This document shows positions 44,228-54,853 of a stretch of 64,000 bases of DNA, piece after piece (the stretch's first letter is position 1; each line of letters starts with the position of its first letter). A program made the position numbers and the translations under genes. The notes beneath the pieces were generated by a model. The model had not been told where the DNA came from. It saw only the letters and a list, made by a program, of their open reading frames with translations, and made no database searches. Origin of the DNA: CADEEN01 sp963783785 (GTDB lineage Bacteria > Pseudomonadota > Gammaproteobacteria > Burkholderiales > Burkholderiaceae_C); contig CAWAOQ010000001.1 in assembly GCA_963783785.1 (NCBI GenBank), positions 124,001 through 188,000 on the forward strand. The letters run 5' to 3'.

Positions 44228-45758
44228 TCATCCGCCCAACGGGGGCAGTGCCCGGCGCCACTGCATCGCTTCCGCGACATGTGCCGAGCCGATCGGCTCG
44301 CTGCCGGCGAGGTCGGCGATCGTGCGCGCGATCTTCTGCACGCGGTGCAGGCCCCGCCCCGACCAGCCCAGCCGCTCGGCCGCGAGCTGCAGCAGTCGGC
44401 GACCCGCGTCGTCGAGCGCGCAGTGGCGTTCCAGGTCGGCCACCGGCAACTCGGCATTGGTCAGGCCCTGGCGCTGCTGCTGGCGGGCTCGCGCCGCCTG
44501 CACGCGCGCAGCGATCACGACGCTGGCTTCGCCGTCGGGGGCGCCCATCAGTTGCATCGGGCCGGACCGCCGGCACCTCGACCTGCAGGTCGATGCGGTC
44601 GAGCAGCGGCCCCGACAGCTTGCCCTGGTAGCGCGCCACCGCATCGGGCGTGCAGCGGCATGAGCGGCCGGTGGCAGCGAAGGCGCCGAGATAGCCGCAA
44701 GGGCAGGGATTCATCGCTGCGACCAGCTGGAAGCGGGCCGGGAACAAGGCCTGCCGCGCCGCCCGCGAGATCGTGATGCGGCCGGTTTCGAGGGGCTCGC
44801 GCAGCGCCTCCAGCGCCGCGCGCGGCAGCTCGGGCATCTCGTCGAGGAAGAGCACGCCGGCATGTGCCAGCGAGATCTCGCCGGGCCGTGGCGGCGAGCC
44901 GCCGCCGACCAGCGCCGCCGCGGTGGCCGAGTGATGGGGGCTACGAAACGGGCGCACTTTCCACCGTGTCGGGTCGAAGGCGCCGGCCAGGCTGGCGATC
45001 GCTGCGCTGGCCAGCGCCTCGTTGTCGGTCATCGGCGGCAGCAGGCCGGGCAGGCGCTGCGCCAGCATCGACTTGCCGGTGCCCGGTGGGCCGACCATCA
45101 ACAGGCTGTGGCTGCCGGCGGCGGCGATTTCGAGCGCACGCTTGGCGGTGGCCTGGCCGCGCACGTCGCGCAGGTCCGGCCAGGGCACCGCCGCTACCGC
45201 GGCAGGCGGCCTGCCCATCGGCAGCGGCTGTGCGGTGTCGCCCGGCTGCAGGGCCGCCACGACGTCCAGCAGGTGGCGCGCCCCGCGCACGTCGACGCCT
45301 TCGGCCAGCGCCGCTTCGCAGGCACTGGCCGCGGGCAGCACCAGCGTGCGCGATCCGCCCTCGTGGCGCACGGCCAAGGCCAGCGCCAGCGCGCCGCGGA
45401 TCGGCCGCAATTCGCCGGCCAGGCTCAGCTCGCCAGCGAACTCGCAGCGGTCGAGCAAGGCGGCATCGATCTGGCCAGCGGCGGCCAGGATGCCGATGGC
45501 GATCGGCAGGTCGAAGCGGCCCGACTCCTTGGGCAGATCGGCCGGCGCCAGGTTGACCGTGATGCGCTTGTTGGTGGGAAAGCCCAGGCCGCTGTGTGCC
45601 AGCGCGGCGCGCACGCGTTCGCGTGCTTCCTTCACTTCGGTGTCGGCCAGGCCGACGAGGGTGAAACTGGGCAAGCCGTTGGCCAGATGCACCTCGACCG
45701 TGACTGGCGCGCCGCCCAGCCCGTCGAGGGCACGTGTGTGGACCACCGCAAATGACAT
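44228..45758 (-). CDS. comM: YifB/ComM Mg-chelatase-like AAA+ ATPase (one frame break)
   Basis: About 509 residues. N-terminal ChlI-like subdomain (VEVHLANGLPSFTLVGLAD), AAA+ core with Walker A MVGPPGTGKSMLAQRLPG, Walker B GVLFLDEMPEL and the Arg-rich sensor, then the C-terminal domain with GWSGRGLHRVQKIARTIADL. ComM is a branch-migration helicase that aids natural transformation. The frame breaks near 44570; the two frames rejoin as VEVPAV and QLMGAPDGEAS. The start at 45758 (MSFAVVHTRALDGL) is the family start. Confidence 0.9.
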
Positions 45759-45816
45759 GCGCCGGATCATGCCTACGGCTCGGTCCTGCGCAGTCACCCC
45801 CCCAAAAGACGCAGAA

Positions 45817-45831
45817 GCACCGTAATGGTGC
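45817..45831. promoter_or_regulatory. NtrC-like activator site
   Basis: GCACC-GTAAT-GGTGC, a perfect five-base inverted repeat that fits the NtrC consensus TGCACC-N5-GGTGCA except for its outermost bases. It lies 73 bases upstream of the sigma-54 -24/-12 element, a normal enhancer distance. Confidence 0.75.
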
Positions 45832-45904
45832 CGAATGCATCGATCTGGGCATTGCTGCGTCGGAATGGGTCGGCGTGGCCTCGGCGCTCCCCGAACTGGC
45901 GCAG

Positions 45905-45920
45905 TGGCACGGATTCTGCA
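45905..45920 (+). promoter_or_regulatory. Sigma-54 (RpoN) promoter of the torF-glnK-amtB unit
   Basis: TGGCAC-GGATTC-TGCA matches TGGCAC-N5-TTGCA with exactly ten bases between the invariant GG (45906-45907) and GC (45918-45919). Transcription would start near 45931, 56 bases before the porin ATG. Together with the NtrC-like site it marks nitrogen-limitation control. Confidence 0.85.
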
Positions 45921-45986
45921 GTGTCAATCGCATAGCACATCCCCACTCGATCCTTCATCACTTCATCACTCGCAGGAGCCACCCTC

Positions 45987-46800
45987 ATGAACTTCCGTCA
46001 CTCCACGCTGGTCGCCGTCTTGGCGCTGGGTACCGCGACTGCGTTCGCCCAGTCGGACCCGGCCTCACGGCCCGCATCGGCTGCACGCAGCCGGCCACGC
46101 CGGCCTCACCGTTGACGCTGACCGGCTGGACGTTGGCCGGCAATGCCGGCCTGTTTTCGGATTACCGCTTCCGCGGCATTTCGCAGACGGCGGGCAAGCC
46201 GGCCTTCCAGGGCGGCTTCGACGTCACCCATGCGTCGGGCTTCTACGCCGGCAACTGGAACTCGAACGTCGACGCGAATTTCTACAACGGCGCCAACCTG
46301 GAGATGGACTTCTACGGCGGCTTCAAGACGTCGGTGGACGCATTCGGCTTCGACGTCGGCGCGATCTACTACTACTACCCCGGGACCGGCGTTGCCGGCA
46401 GCATCAAGATCGACAACGCCGAGCTCTACCTCGGCGGATCCTGGGGTCCGCTGACGGCGAAGTATTCGTACGCGGTGACCGACTTCTTCGGCGCGCCGAA
46501 CTCGGACGGCTCCTCGTACTTCGACCTCGGCTTCAACTATGACGTCGGCAACGGCTTCGGCGTCAATGCCCACGTCGGCTACCAGACGCTGAAGGGCGAC
46601 GCCATCGTGCCGCAGATCAACGGCTCGACGCCGGACTCGATCACCGACTACAAGGTCGGCGGCACCTACACGGTCGACGGCTTCGTGCTCGGCGCCGCCT
46701 TCGTCGGGACGAATCGCGACTACAGCTTCGGCACCGCGCTGCAAAGGGCAAGAACATCAGCGACAACACGTTTGTCGTCTCGGTCAGCAAGTCGTTCTGA
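45987..46800 (+). CDS. TorF family putative porin (two frame breaks)
   Basis: About 270 residues. Signal peptide (MNFRHSTLVAVLALGTATAFAQ), an Ala/Pro linker, then the outer-membrane beta-barrel family first seen near ammonium-transport genes: LAGNAGLFSDYRFRGISQT, GFDVTHASGFYAGNWNSNVD, EMDFYGGFKTSVDAFGFDVG. Breaks occur near 46060, in the linker, and near 46746 (CAAAGGGC with one A missing); beyond the second, the frame ends NTFVVSVSKSF. First gene after the sigma-54 promoter, so it is likely a nitrogen-regulated outer-membrane channel. Confidence 0.82.
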
Positions 46801-46826
46801 CTCGCAAGCCGCAAGGAGATGGAACT

Positions 46827-47165
46827 ATGAAAATGGTGACTGCAATCGTCAAACCGTTCAAGCTCGACGAAGTGCGCGAGGCCTTGAGCGGCATCGGCGT
46901 CCAGGGCATCACGGTGACCGAGGTCAAGGGCTTCGGCCGCCAGAAGGGCCACACGGAGCTCTATCGCGGGGCCGAGTACGTGGTCGACTTCCTGCCGAAG
47001 GTGCGCATCGATGCCGCCGTCGACGACGCGATGGTCGACCGGGTGATCGAGGCCATCGAGGCCTCGGCGCGCACCGGCAAGATCGGCGACGGCAAGATCT
47101 TCGTCGCCGCGCTCGAGCAGGTGGTGCGCATCCGCACCGGCGAAACCGGCAAAGACGCCCTCTGA
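46827..47165 (+). CDS. glnK: PII signal-transduction protein
   Basis: 112 residues. PII fold with the T-loop Tyr51 in HTELYRGAEYVVDF that is uridylylated by GlnD, and signature VEVxx-like region KVRIDAAVDDAMVDRVIEAI, with GKIGDGKIFV for ATP/2-oxoglutarate. It senses ATP/ADP and 2-oxoglutarate and blocks AmtB when nitrogen is plentiful. AAGGAG lies ten bases ahead. Called GlnK because it precedes amtB in the NtrC-type unit. Confidence 0.94.
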   Translation: MKMVTAIVKPFKLDEVREALSGIGVQGITVTEVKGFGRQKGHTELYRGAEYVVDFLPKVRIDAAVDDAMVDRVIEAIEASARTGKIGDGKIFVAALEQVVRIRTGETGKDAL

Positions 47166-47188
47166 TCTCACCAGACGAGATAACCAAC

Positions 47189-48664
47189 ATGTTGAAAAAA
47201 CTCATTGCTTCGATCGCGCTCGGGGTGGCCGTGCTCGGCTTCTCTGGCGCAAGCTTCGCGCAGGCGGCTTCGGCACCCGAAGCGGCCGCATCCGCTGCGG
47301 CGGTGGCCGCAGCGCCGGCAGAGGCCGCTTCGGCCGCTGCTGCACCGGCCCCGGTGCCCAACAAGGGCGACACCGCGTTCATGACCATCGCCACCGCGCT
47401 GGTCATCCTGATGACGATCCCCGGCCTGGCGCTGTTCTACGGCGGCCTGGTGCGCAGCAAGAACATGCTCTCGGTGCTGATGCAGGTGTTCATGATCTTC
47501 GCGCTGATCTCGGTGCTGTGGGTGGTGTACGGGTACTCACTGGCCTTCACTGCCAGCAACCCCTTCATCGGCACGCTCGACAAGCTGTTCCTGAAGGGCA
47601 TCACACCGGAGTCGATCGCCGCCACGTTCAGCAAGGGGGTCTACCTGCCCGAGCTGACGTTCGTCGCCTTTCAGGGCACGTTCGCGGCCATCACCACCGC
47701 GCTGATCGTCGGCGCGTTCGCCGAGCGCATCAAGTTCTCGGCGGTGCTGCTGTTCTCGGTGCTGTGGTTCACGTTCTCGTACCTGCCGATGGCGCACATG
47801 GTCTGGTACTGGGACGGCCCGGACGCGATCAGCAACGACGCGACGCTGGCGACGGTGACTGCAAACGCTGGCTTCATGTGGGCCAAGGGCGCACTCGACT
47901 TTGCCGGCGGCACCGTGGTGCATATCAACGCCGCCATCGCCGGGCTGGTGGGCGCCTACATGATCGGCAAGCGCGTCGGCTACGGACGTGAATCGCTGAC
48001 GCCACACAGCCTGACGCTGACGATGGTCGGTGCCTCGATGCTGTGGGTCGGCTGGTTCGGCTTCAACGCCGGCTCCAACCTCGAAGCCAATGGTGTCGCT
48101 GCGCTGGCGTTCATCAACACCATCGTCGCCACCGCAGCAGCCACGCTGTCATGGGCGGCCGGCGAAGCGCTGATGAAGGGCAAGGCCTCGATGCTGGGCG
48201 CGGCGTCGGGTGCCGTCGCGGGCCTGGTGGCGATCACCCCGGCTTGCGGTTTCGTCGGCGTCGGCGGCGCATTGGTCATCGGCCTGCTGGCCGGCATCAT
48301 CTGCCTGTGGGGCGTCAATGGCCTGAAGCGCATGCTCGGCGCCGACGACTCGCTCGACGTGTTCGGCGTGCACGGTGTCGGCGGCATCCTCGGCGCGCTG
48401 CTGACGGGCGTGTTCGCCAGCCCGAGCCTGGGCGGCACCGGGATCTGCAACTACGTCACCGACAAGTGCGGCGAATGGGGCGGCATCGGTAGTCAGGTCT
48501 GGATCCAGCTGCAAGGCGTGCTGCTCACCCTGGTCTGGTCCGGCGTGGTCGCCTTCATTGCCTACAAGATCGTCGACCTGGTGATCGGCCTGCGCGTGCC
48601 CGAAGACGAGGAGCGCGAGGGTCTGGACATCACCTCGCACGGCGAAACGGCGTACAGCAAGTAA
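47189..48664 (+). CDS. amtB: Ammonium transporter
   Basis: 491 residues. Signal peptide and an Ala/Pro-rich linker of about 50 residues, then eleven transmembrane helices. The ammonium path is marked by the twin His in GGTVVHINAAIAG and DVFGVHGVGGILGA, and the phenylalanine/Trp gate by FFYGGLVRSKN-like ALFYGGLVRSKN and WYWDGPD. It brings in NH4+/NH3 under nitrogen limitation and is gated by GlnK, whose gene is 23 bases upstream. A strong terminator follows. Confidence 0.95.
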   Translation: MLKKLIASIALGVAVLGFSGASFAQAASAPEAAASAAAVAAAPAEAASAAAAPAPVPNKGDTAFMTIATALVILMTIPGLALFYGGLVRSKNMLSVLMQVFMIFALISVLWVVYGYSLAFTASNPFIGTLDKLFLKGITPESIAATFSKGVYLPELTFVAFQGTFAAITTALIVGAFAERIKFSAVLLFSVLWFTFSYLPMAHMVWYWDGPDAISNDATLATVTANAGFMWAKGALDFAGGTVVHINAAIAGLVGAYMIGKRVGYGRESLTPHSLTLTMVGASMLWVGWFGFNAGSNLEANGVAALAFINTIVATAAATLSWAAGEALMKGKASMLGAASGAVAGLVAITPACGFVGVGGALVIGLLAGIICLWGVNGLKRMLGADDSLDVFGVHGVGGILGALLTGVFASPSLGGTGICNYVTDKCGEWGGIGSQVWIQLQGVLLTLVWSGVVAFIAYKIVDLVIGLRVPEDEEREGLDITSHGETAYSK

Positions 48665-48689
48665 CGCCCTGCGGGCAAGAAAGGAGAGC

Positions 48690-48713
48690 GGGCCGCCTTC
48701 GGGCGGCCCTTTT
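48690..48713 (+). terminator. Rho-independent terminator of the glnK-amtB unit
   Basis: GGGCCGCC-TTCG-GGCGGCCC followed by TTTT, 25 bases after the amtB stop. The T-run touches the end of the oppositely oriented patatin gene. Confidence 0.9.
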
Positions 48714-50573
48714 CATGGGTGCCCGCTGTCGCGGGCCGTCAGGACCTCGACAGCGTGCGCATGTCCCTGCTCCACGATGTGATCGAAACGCTTCCACTCC
48801 AGCAGGCCCACGCGGTCGAGCGGGGGGTTGAAGTACAGGTCGGTCAGTCCTCGTGCATGGCGCTGGCGCGACATGCTGTAGAGGATGGTCACGTTCAGCA
48901 GGTACGAGACCATCGACGGCAGCCTGTAGCGCCGCTGCTTGCGCGGCCGCAGGCGATCGCGCAGCAGGGCCCAGGTGCCCGGCACCTCGTCGAAGGTCAT
49001 GCGTCGCGACTTCTTGAAGTTGAGGTCGACGCCGATCACGGTGCCGACGCCGCGCAGGTTGCGCATCACATCGACCGGGAAGTTGTTGAACGTGCCGCCG
49101 TCGCACAGCAGGTCGCCGTCGAGGATGGCAGGCGGCAACGCGCCGGGGATCGCGGTGCTGGCCTGCAGCGCCTTGGGCAACGAGCCGCTGCGCAGCGGCT
49201 GTTCGCGGGCCTGCGAGTAGTTGGTGGCGATGCAGTAGAAGTTCTTCCACAGGTCTTCGATGTCGGCGGAAAAGCCCAGCAACTCGGCCAGTGCCCGGTT
49301 CACGGTGCGGCGCAGCCGCCGCCCGCTGATCAGCGACAGCAGTGGCAGCCAGTTGAAGTCGCCGGTCGGGTTGAGGCGGAAGGCGCGGCGGGTGATGTCC
49401 ATCACCTGGGCCAACGGTTGGTCGGAGGCCACCAGTGCCGCCATCACCGCGCCGATGCTGGTGCCGCCGACGAAGTCGATCTCGATGCCGCGCTCCAGAA
49501 GGGCCTGGTAGACGCCCAGGTGGGCAAAACCCCGCGCACCGCCGCCCGCGAACACCAGCCCGACCGCGCTGCGGCTTTCGATGCGCGCCAGTCTTGCGAT
49601 GTCGCGTTGCAGGTCGGGCCGGATATGCACATGTTCGGTCACCGGCCGGCGGCGCGAGCCACTCGCGCGTGCCGCGCGGGCAGCGCGTGTCGGCCGGGTG
49701 CAGCAGCACCAGGATCTCGGCCGCCTCGGCATGCTGTGGCCGGTGCGTGAGCCAGTCGGTCTCGATCGGGTGCAGCACCGGCGCCTTCGTGGCGTCGGCC
49801 AGCAGCAGCATCTCGTCGGCGTGACGGCAGCAACGGCGCGTCCATTCGGTCGGTGCGTCGTCGCCCACCAGCAGCACGAACTCGTGCCCGGACTCGATGT
49901 TGTCCAGATGCATCGAGATGCGCCGGTTCAGTGCGGCATCGCCGGCCTGGCCATTCGCGGCGCCGGGTTCGCCGAGCGCTGCGTCGAGCGCCTGCGAGTC
50001 GATCACGATCACCCGCCCTTTGCTCGCCAGCTGCGCGGCCAGCTTGTCGGCAAAGCCGCGCAGGCCGATGCCGTCGCTGACCGGCAGCAGCGCGATCGTC
50101 ACCGGCAGCGGCACCGGGTTGCGATCGTGCTGCGTCTGCAGGCGACGGATGATCTGCCGCGTCAGCGCCATCGAGACCTGCGAGCTGCTGGCCAGCAGCT
50201 CCGCGAAGTGCGCCTTGGCCAACCGCACCAGCACCGAGTCGCGGATCGCCACCACGCTGGCCGATCGCGGCTCGTCGGTGTAGAGGCTCATCTCGCCGAT
50301 GACCTGGCCCCGGCCCATCTCGCGCACCATGCGCGGCACGCCTTCTTCGTCGCGCACGTAGGCCCGCAGCCGGCCGCTGATCGACAGGTACATCGAGTCC
50401 CCCGGCGCACCCTGCTCCATCAGCGTCTGGCCACCGGCGATCTCGACCCAGGTCAGGCGCTCGCGCAGCAGCGCCATCGCGGCGGGCTCGATGTCGCCGA
50501 GAAAGCTGCGCAGATGCTGCGTCAGCAGCGTGTCGTGATGCTCATGGATTGCGGGTGCTGCATCGGCCGCCAT
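48713..50573 (-). CDS. Patatin-like phospholipase with cyclic-nucleotide-binding domain (one frame break)
   Basis: About 620 residues, NTE/RssA-like. Residues 15-135 are a CRP-type cNMP-binding domain (EIAGGQTLMEQGAPGDSMYL, GRGQVIGEMSLYTDEPRSA); a middle region (about 140-310) resembles the nucleotide-binding-like linker of bacterial NTE proteins; the C-terminal patatin domain has oxyanion hole GGGARGFAHLG, nucleophile GGTSIGAVMAAL and the dyad Asp in CDGGTFNNFP. The break sits at the in-frame CGA at 49637; dropping its C gives AGDEHVHIRPDLQRD. GAGGAGGG ribosome site before the ATG. A lysophospholipase role is inferred. Confidence 0.88.
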
Positions 50574-50688
50574 CGACCCTCCTCGCTCGTCTCCTCGCCG
50601 CGCGAGCATAGCGGCTGGCCAACCCTTGCGATCGGCGCGAAGCGCCCCAAGTGCCTAGAATCGATCGCCAGACACCGACGCCTCCACC

Positions 50689-51985
50689 ATGGTCCCCCAC
50701 CTCATCACTTCCCTCACCGGCCCGATCAACGAACTCGAGCAGCGCATCCTCGAGTCGATGCCGGCGATCGAGCGCTGGTTTCGCCTCGAGTGGATGGAGC
50801 ACACCCCGCCGTTCTACAGCTCGGTGGACTTGCGCAATGCGGGCTTCAAGCTGGCGCCGGTGGATACCAACCTGTTCCCCGGTGGCTGGAACAACCTGAC
50901 TCCCGAGATGCTGCCGCTGGCGGTGCAGGCCGCGATGGCGGCGATCGAGAAGATCTGCCCCGAGGCCAAGAACCTGCTGTTGATCCCCGAGAAGCACACC
51001 CGCAACACGTTCTACCTGGCCAACGTGCAGCGCCTGACGCAGATCTTTCACCAGGCCGGCCTGAATGTCCGCCTGGGCACGCTCGACCCCGAGATCAAGG
51101 CGCCGACGCCGCTGACGCTGGCCGACGGCAGCACGCTGGTGGTCGAGCCGCTGCTGCGCACGCGCGGCCGCCTGGGCACCAAGGACTTCGATCCCTGCAC
51201 GATCCTGCTCAACAACGATCTCTCCGCCGGCATCCCCAAGGTGCTGGAAAACCTGCACGAGCAGTACCTGCTGCCGCCGTTGCACGCCGGCTGGGCCGTG
51301 CGGCGCAAGACCGAACCACTTCCAGAGCTACGAGGAAGTGGCCAAGAAGTTCGCCAAGCTGCTGGGCATGGACCCGTGGCTGATCAACCCGCTGTTCGCG
51401 CAATGCGGCGCGGTCGACTTCACCGAAGGCACGGGCATCGAGTGCGTGCAGAGCAACGCCGATGCGCTGATCACCAAGATCCGCCGCAAGTACAAGGAGT
51501 ACGGCATCGGCGAGAAGCCGTTCGTCGTCGTCAAGGCCGACAACGGCACCTACGGCATGGGCATCATGACGGTGCGTGACGCCAAGGAGCTGGACGCGCT
51601 GAACCGCCGCACCAAGAACAAGATGAGCGTCATCAAGGACGGCCAGGAAGTCACCGAAGTGATCATCCAGGAGGGCGTGCCGACCTACGAGCGCGTCAAC
51701 GATGCCGTGGCCGAGCCGGTGGTGTACATGCTCGACCGCTATGTCGTCGGCGGCTTCTACCGTGTGCACGCCGAGCGCGGTGTCGACGAGAACCTCAACG
51801 CCCCGGGCTCGGCGTTCGTGCCGCTGGCCTTTGCCGAGAGCACGCAGCTGCCGCGCGTGGGCGTCACGCCCGGTGCCAGCGCACCGAACCGCTTCTACAT
51901 GTACGGGGTGATTGCGCGGCTGGCGATGCTGGCGGCCAGCTACGAACTCGAAGCCACCGATCCGGACGCCGAGATCTACGACTGA
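50689..51985 (+). CDS. gshA: Glutamate-cysteine ligase, T. ferrooxidans type (one frame break)
   Basis: About 431 residues. First step of glutathione synthesis. The sequence belongs to the small GshA group of betaproteobacteria and acidithiobacilli rather than the E. coli type: LVPHLxT-like start, FKLAPVDTNLFPGGWNNL near 45, NLLLIPEKHTRNTFY near 100, VVKADNGTYGMGIM near 290 and YVVGGFYRVHAERG. The frame breaks near 51312 (an extra G in AAGACCGAACCAC), after which HFQSYEEVAKKFAKLLGMDPWLINP follows. gshB lies 4 kb downstream on the same strand. Confidence 0.92.
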
Positions 51986-52080
51986 CGGCGCCGCTGCGCC
52001 GGTCCGCGGGTCGCATGGCGACACACGGCGCACAATAGCGGTCTTTCGACCTCCTGGCGCCACCGTCGGCGCCTTCCGCA

Positions 52081-53969
52081 GTGCGCACGGCGACGACCAA
52101 CAAGAAGAGCCCGGCGGCCGCACGGGCAGCGTTGACACTGGCTGCCCTCGGCGTCGTCTACGGCGACATCGGCACCAGCCCGCTGTACGCGCTCAAGGAG
52201 ATCTTCCACGGCGGCCACGTCGCAACCACGCCCGACAACATCCTGGGCGTGCTGTCGCTGGTGTTCTGGACGCTGACGGTCGTCATCTCGCTGAAGTACG
52301 TGCTGCTGATCCTGCGCGCCGACAACCACGGCGAGGGCGGGCTGATCGCGATGCTGGCGCTGGCCACCACCGCCGTCCGCGACAAGCCGGCTCTGCGCAG
52401 CGGGCTGATGACGGTGGGTCTGTTCGGCACCGCGGTGTTCTATGGCGACGGTGTCATCACGCCGGCGATCTCGGTGCTGTCGGCGGTCGAGGGCTTGGAA
52501 GTCGCTGCGCCGCACTGCACGAATGGGTCATTCCGCTGACGCTGGTCGTGCTCACCGGGCTGTTTGCGATGCAGCGTTTCGGCACCGGGGGCATCGGCAA
52601 GCTGTTCGGGCCGATCACGCTGGTCTGGTTTGCGGTGCTGGTGGCGCTCGGGTTGCCGCATATCGTCGAACAACCCGGCGTGCTGGCGGCACTGAATCCG
52701 GCCTACGCGATCGGGTTTTTCGCGCACCAACCGCTGGTCGCCTTCATCGCACTCGGCGCAGTGGTCCTCGTCGTCACCGGCGGCGAGGCGCTGTATGCCG
52801 ATCTCGGGCACTTCGGCAAGGGGCCGATCCGCATCGCCTGGTATGCGTTGGTGATGCCGGCGCTGGTGATCAACTACTTCGGGCAGGGCGCGATGCTGCT
52901 GGCCGATCCGGCCGCGATCGAGAACCCGTTCTACCTGATGGCACCGGCCTGGGCCCGATTGCCGCTGGTGTTCGTGGCCACCGCGGCCACCGTGATCGCG
53001 TCGCAGGCGCTGATTTCGGCCGCGTTCTCGGTCACCAAGCAGGCGATCCAGCTCGGCATCCTGCCGCGCATGGCGATCCAGCACACCTCCGTGCGTGACA
53101 CCGGGCAGATCTACGTGCCCTTCATCAACTGGGGCCTGTACGTGTTCATCGTGTTGGCGGTGGTGATGTTCAAGTCCTCGACGAATCTGGCTTCGGCCTA
53201 CGGCATCGCGGTCACGCTGGACATGACGATCACCACGGTGATGACCTTCTTCGTCATCCGCTACGGCTGGAAGTACCCGCTGCCGCTGTGCCTTGCGGCG
53301 ACCGGCTTCTTCTTCGTCATCGACGTCGCGTTCTTCGCTTCCAACCTGCTCAAGCTGCTGGCCGGCGGCTGGTTCCCGATCGTCATCGGCACCGGCATGT
53401 TCGTGCTGATGATCACCTGGACGCAGGGTCGCCGCCTGCTCAGCCACAAGCTGCGCGATGATGCGATCCCGCTCGCTGATTTCCTCGAAGCGGTGTTTGT
53501 CACGCCGCCGACGCGGGTCGATGGCACCGCGGTGTTCCTGACCTCCGAGGCCGGCTCGACGCCCAACGCGCTGATGCACAACCTGAAGCACAACAAGGTG
53601 CTGCACGAGTACAACCTGTTCGTGACAGTCAGGCACCACGAGGTGCCGTGGATCGGTTTCGACGGACGCATCCAGATGGAACCGCTCGGCCACGACTGCT
53701 GGGCCGTCACGCTCAACTTCGGCTTCAAGAACGACCCCGACGTGCCCGAGGCGCTGAAGCAACTCGAGGGCCGCGGCGTGCCGCTCGACGGCATGGCCAC
53801 CAGCTACTTCCTGTCGCGCGACATCGTGATTCCGGCGCTCGGCGAAGGCATGGCCGTGTGGCGCGAAAAGCTGTTCGCCTCGATGCACCGCAATGCGTCT
53901 GCGGCGGCCGACTTCCTCAACCTGCCGGCCAACCGCGTGGTCGAACTCGGCGCCAAGGTCGAGATCTGA
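52081..53969 (+). CDS. kup: Kup-family potassium transporter (one frame break)
   Basis: About 629 residues from a GTG. K+/H+ symporter: GVVYGDIGTSPLYALKEIF at residue 22, DNHGEGGLIAML near 82, then twelve transmembrane helices and a cytoplasmic C-terminal domain (VPWIGFDGRIQMEPLG, SRDIVIPALGEGMAVWREKLFASMHRNA). One base is missing near 52508 (GCGCCGCACTGC), where the family reads AAPALHEWVIPLT. It brings in K+ under low-salt or acid conditions. A solo gene between gshA and a convergent glycine-zipper gene. Confidence 0.93.
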
Positions 53970-54015
53970 ATCGGGCGGTCGCGAGCGTGCCGGCGGGAGT
54001 GGCCGCCGGGGCTGT

Positions 54016-54732
54016 TCAGGAAGACGGCGTTCGCATCCGCAGTGTCGACCCCTCGAGCGTGACCATCTGCCCGACCGCCGGCGCGGTGTCTTGCGTCACC
54101 GTGCGCAGCGTGCCATCGTCCATGCGCACGCGCACCTGGTAGACAGTGGTCGCGCGGGCGCGCTTCTCGACCTCGTTGCCAGCCACGCCGCCGCCCACGG
54201 CGCCCAGCACGGTGGCGACGTTCTTGCCGTTGCCGCCGCCGATCTGGCTGCCGACCAGACCACCGACGACCGCACCACCGACCACGCCGAGACCGGTGCC
54301 TTCGCCCTTCTGCTGCACGGCGCTGACCGACTCGACCTTGCCGCAAGTCGTGCACACCTTCGCGGCGTGCCCGCCGGCGTCGGCGGCCTTCACGGCGCCG
54401 CGTTGCACGTGTACCGGCGCGGGCGTTGCGGCAGAACGCGGCGCGGGCGCAGCGTTGGTGGCTGAGGGCGGCATCGTCTTCTCGGGGACCTCGGCCGGCG
54501 CTGCGGCTGCCGCGGCGGCGTTGCCCTTGGCCGCCGGCGGGCTCATCGCCGTCAGCGGTGTCGACGAGGAGCCGGCACCATCGTTCGCCGGTGGTGAACG
54601 CACCGCCAGCGTGGTGGCGACTGCGGTCAGTGCCACGAGGGCGACGGCGCCGCCGATCAACGCGGCAGGGCGCGAGAAGACGCTTTGCGCGGCGATGGGT
54701 TCATCGACCGCTGACCGGGTGGTCGGATTCAT
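54016..54732 (-). CDS. Glycine-zipper 2TM-domain membrane protein
   Basis: 238 residues. One N-terminal membrane anchor (ALIGGAVALVALTAVATTLAV, residues 24-44), a long Ala/Pro/Ser-rich periplasmic spacer, a CTTCGKVESVSAVQQKGEGTG motif, and the glycine-zipper pair VVGGAVVGGLVGSQIGGGNGK / VLGAVGGGVAGNEVEK (near 155-190), as in SlyB/Rickettsia 17-kDa antigen-like proteins. The CxxC (CTTC) just before the zipper is a recurrent feature of this subgroup. The role is unknown; envelope integrity is the usual guess. Confidence 0.8.
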   Translation of the reverse strand: MNPTTRSAVDEPIAAQSVFSRPAALIGGAVALVALTAVATTLAVRSPPANDGAGSSSTPLTAMSPPAAKGNAAAAAAAPAEVPEKTMPPSATNAAPAPRSAATPAPVHVQRGAVKAADAGGHAAKVCTTCGKVESVSAVQQKGEGTGLGVVGGAVVGGLVGSQIGGGNGKNVATVLGAVGGGVAGNEVEKRARATTVYQVRVRMDDGTLRTVTQDTAPAVGQMVTLEGSTLRMRTPSS

Positions 54733-54853
54733 GGGGAGCTCCTTCGAGTGTTCTTGCAGTCACCATTGAACGCGACAGAAGCGAGCGGGAGCTTCACCAG
54801 GCGCTTCCAGTTGCGACCGAACGTTTCGTTGCCCGCGCTGCTACGCTCGCCGC

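Noticed and set aside
45734..48664. A single giant frame covering porin and AmtB
   Set aside because: It passes through glnK in the wrong frame and joins the porin and AmtB only because of a frame break at the porin 3' end; each gene has its own start and ribosome site.
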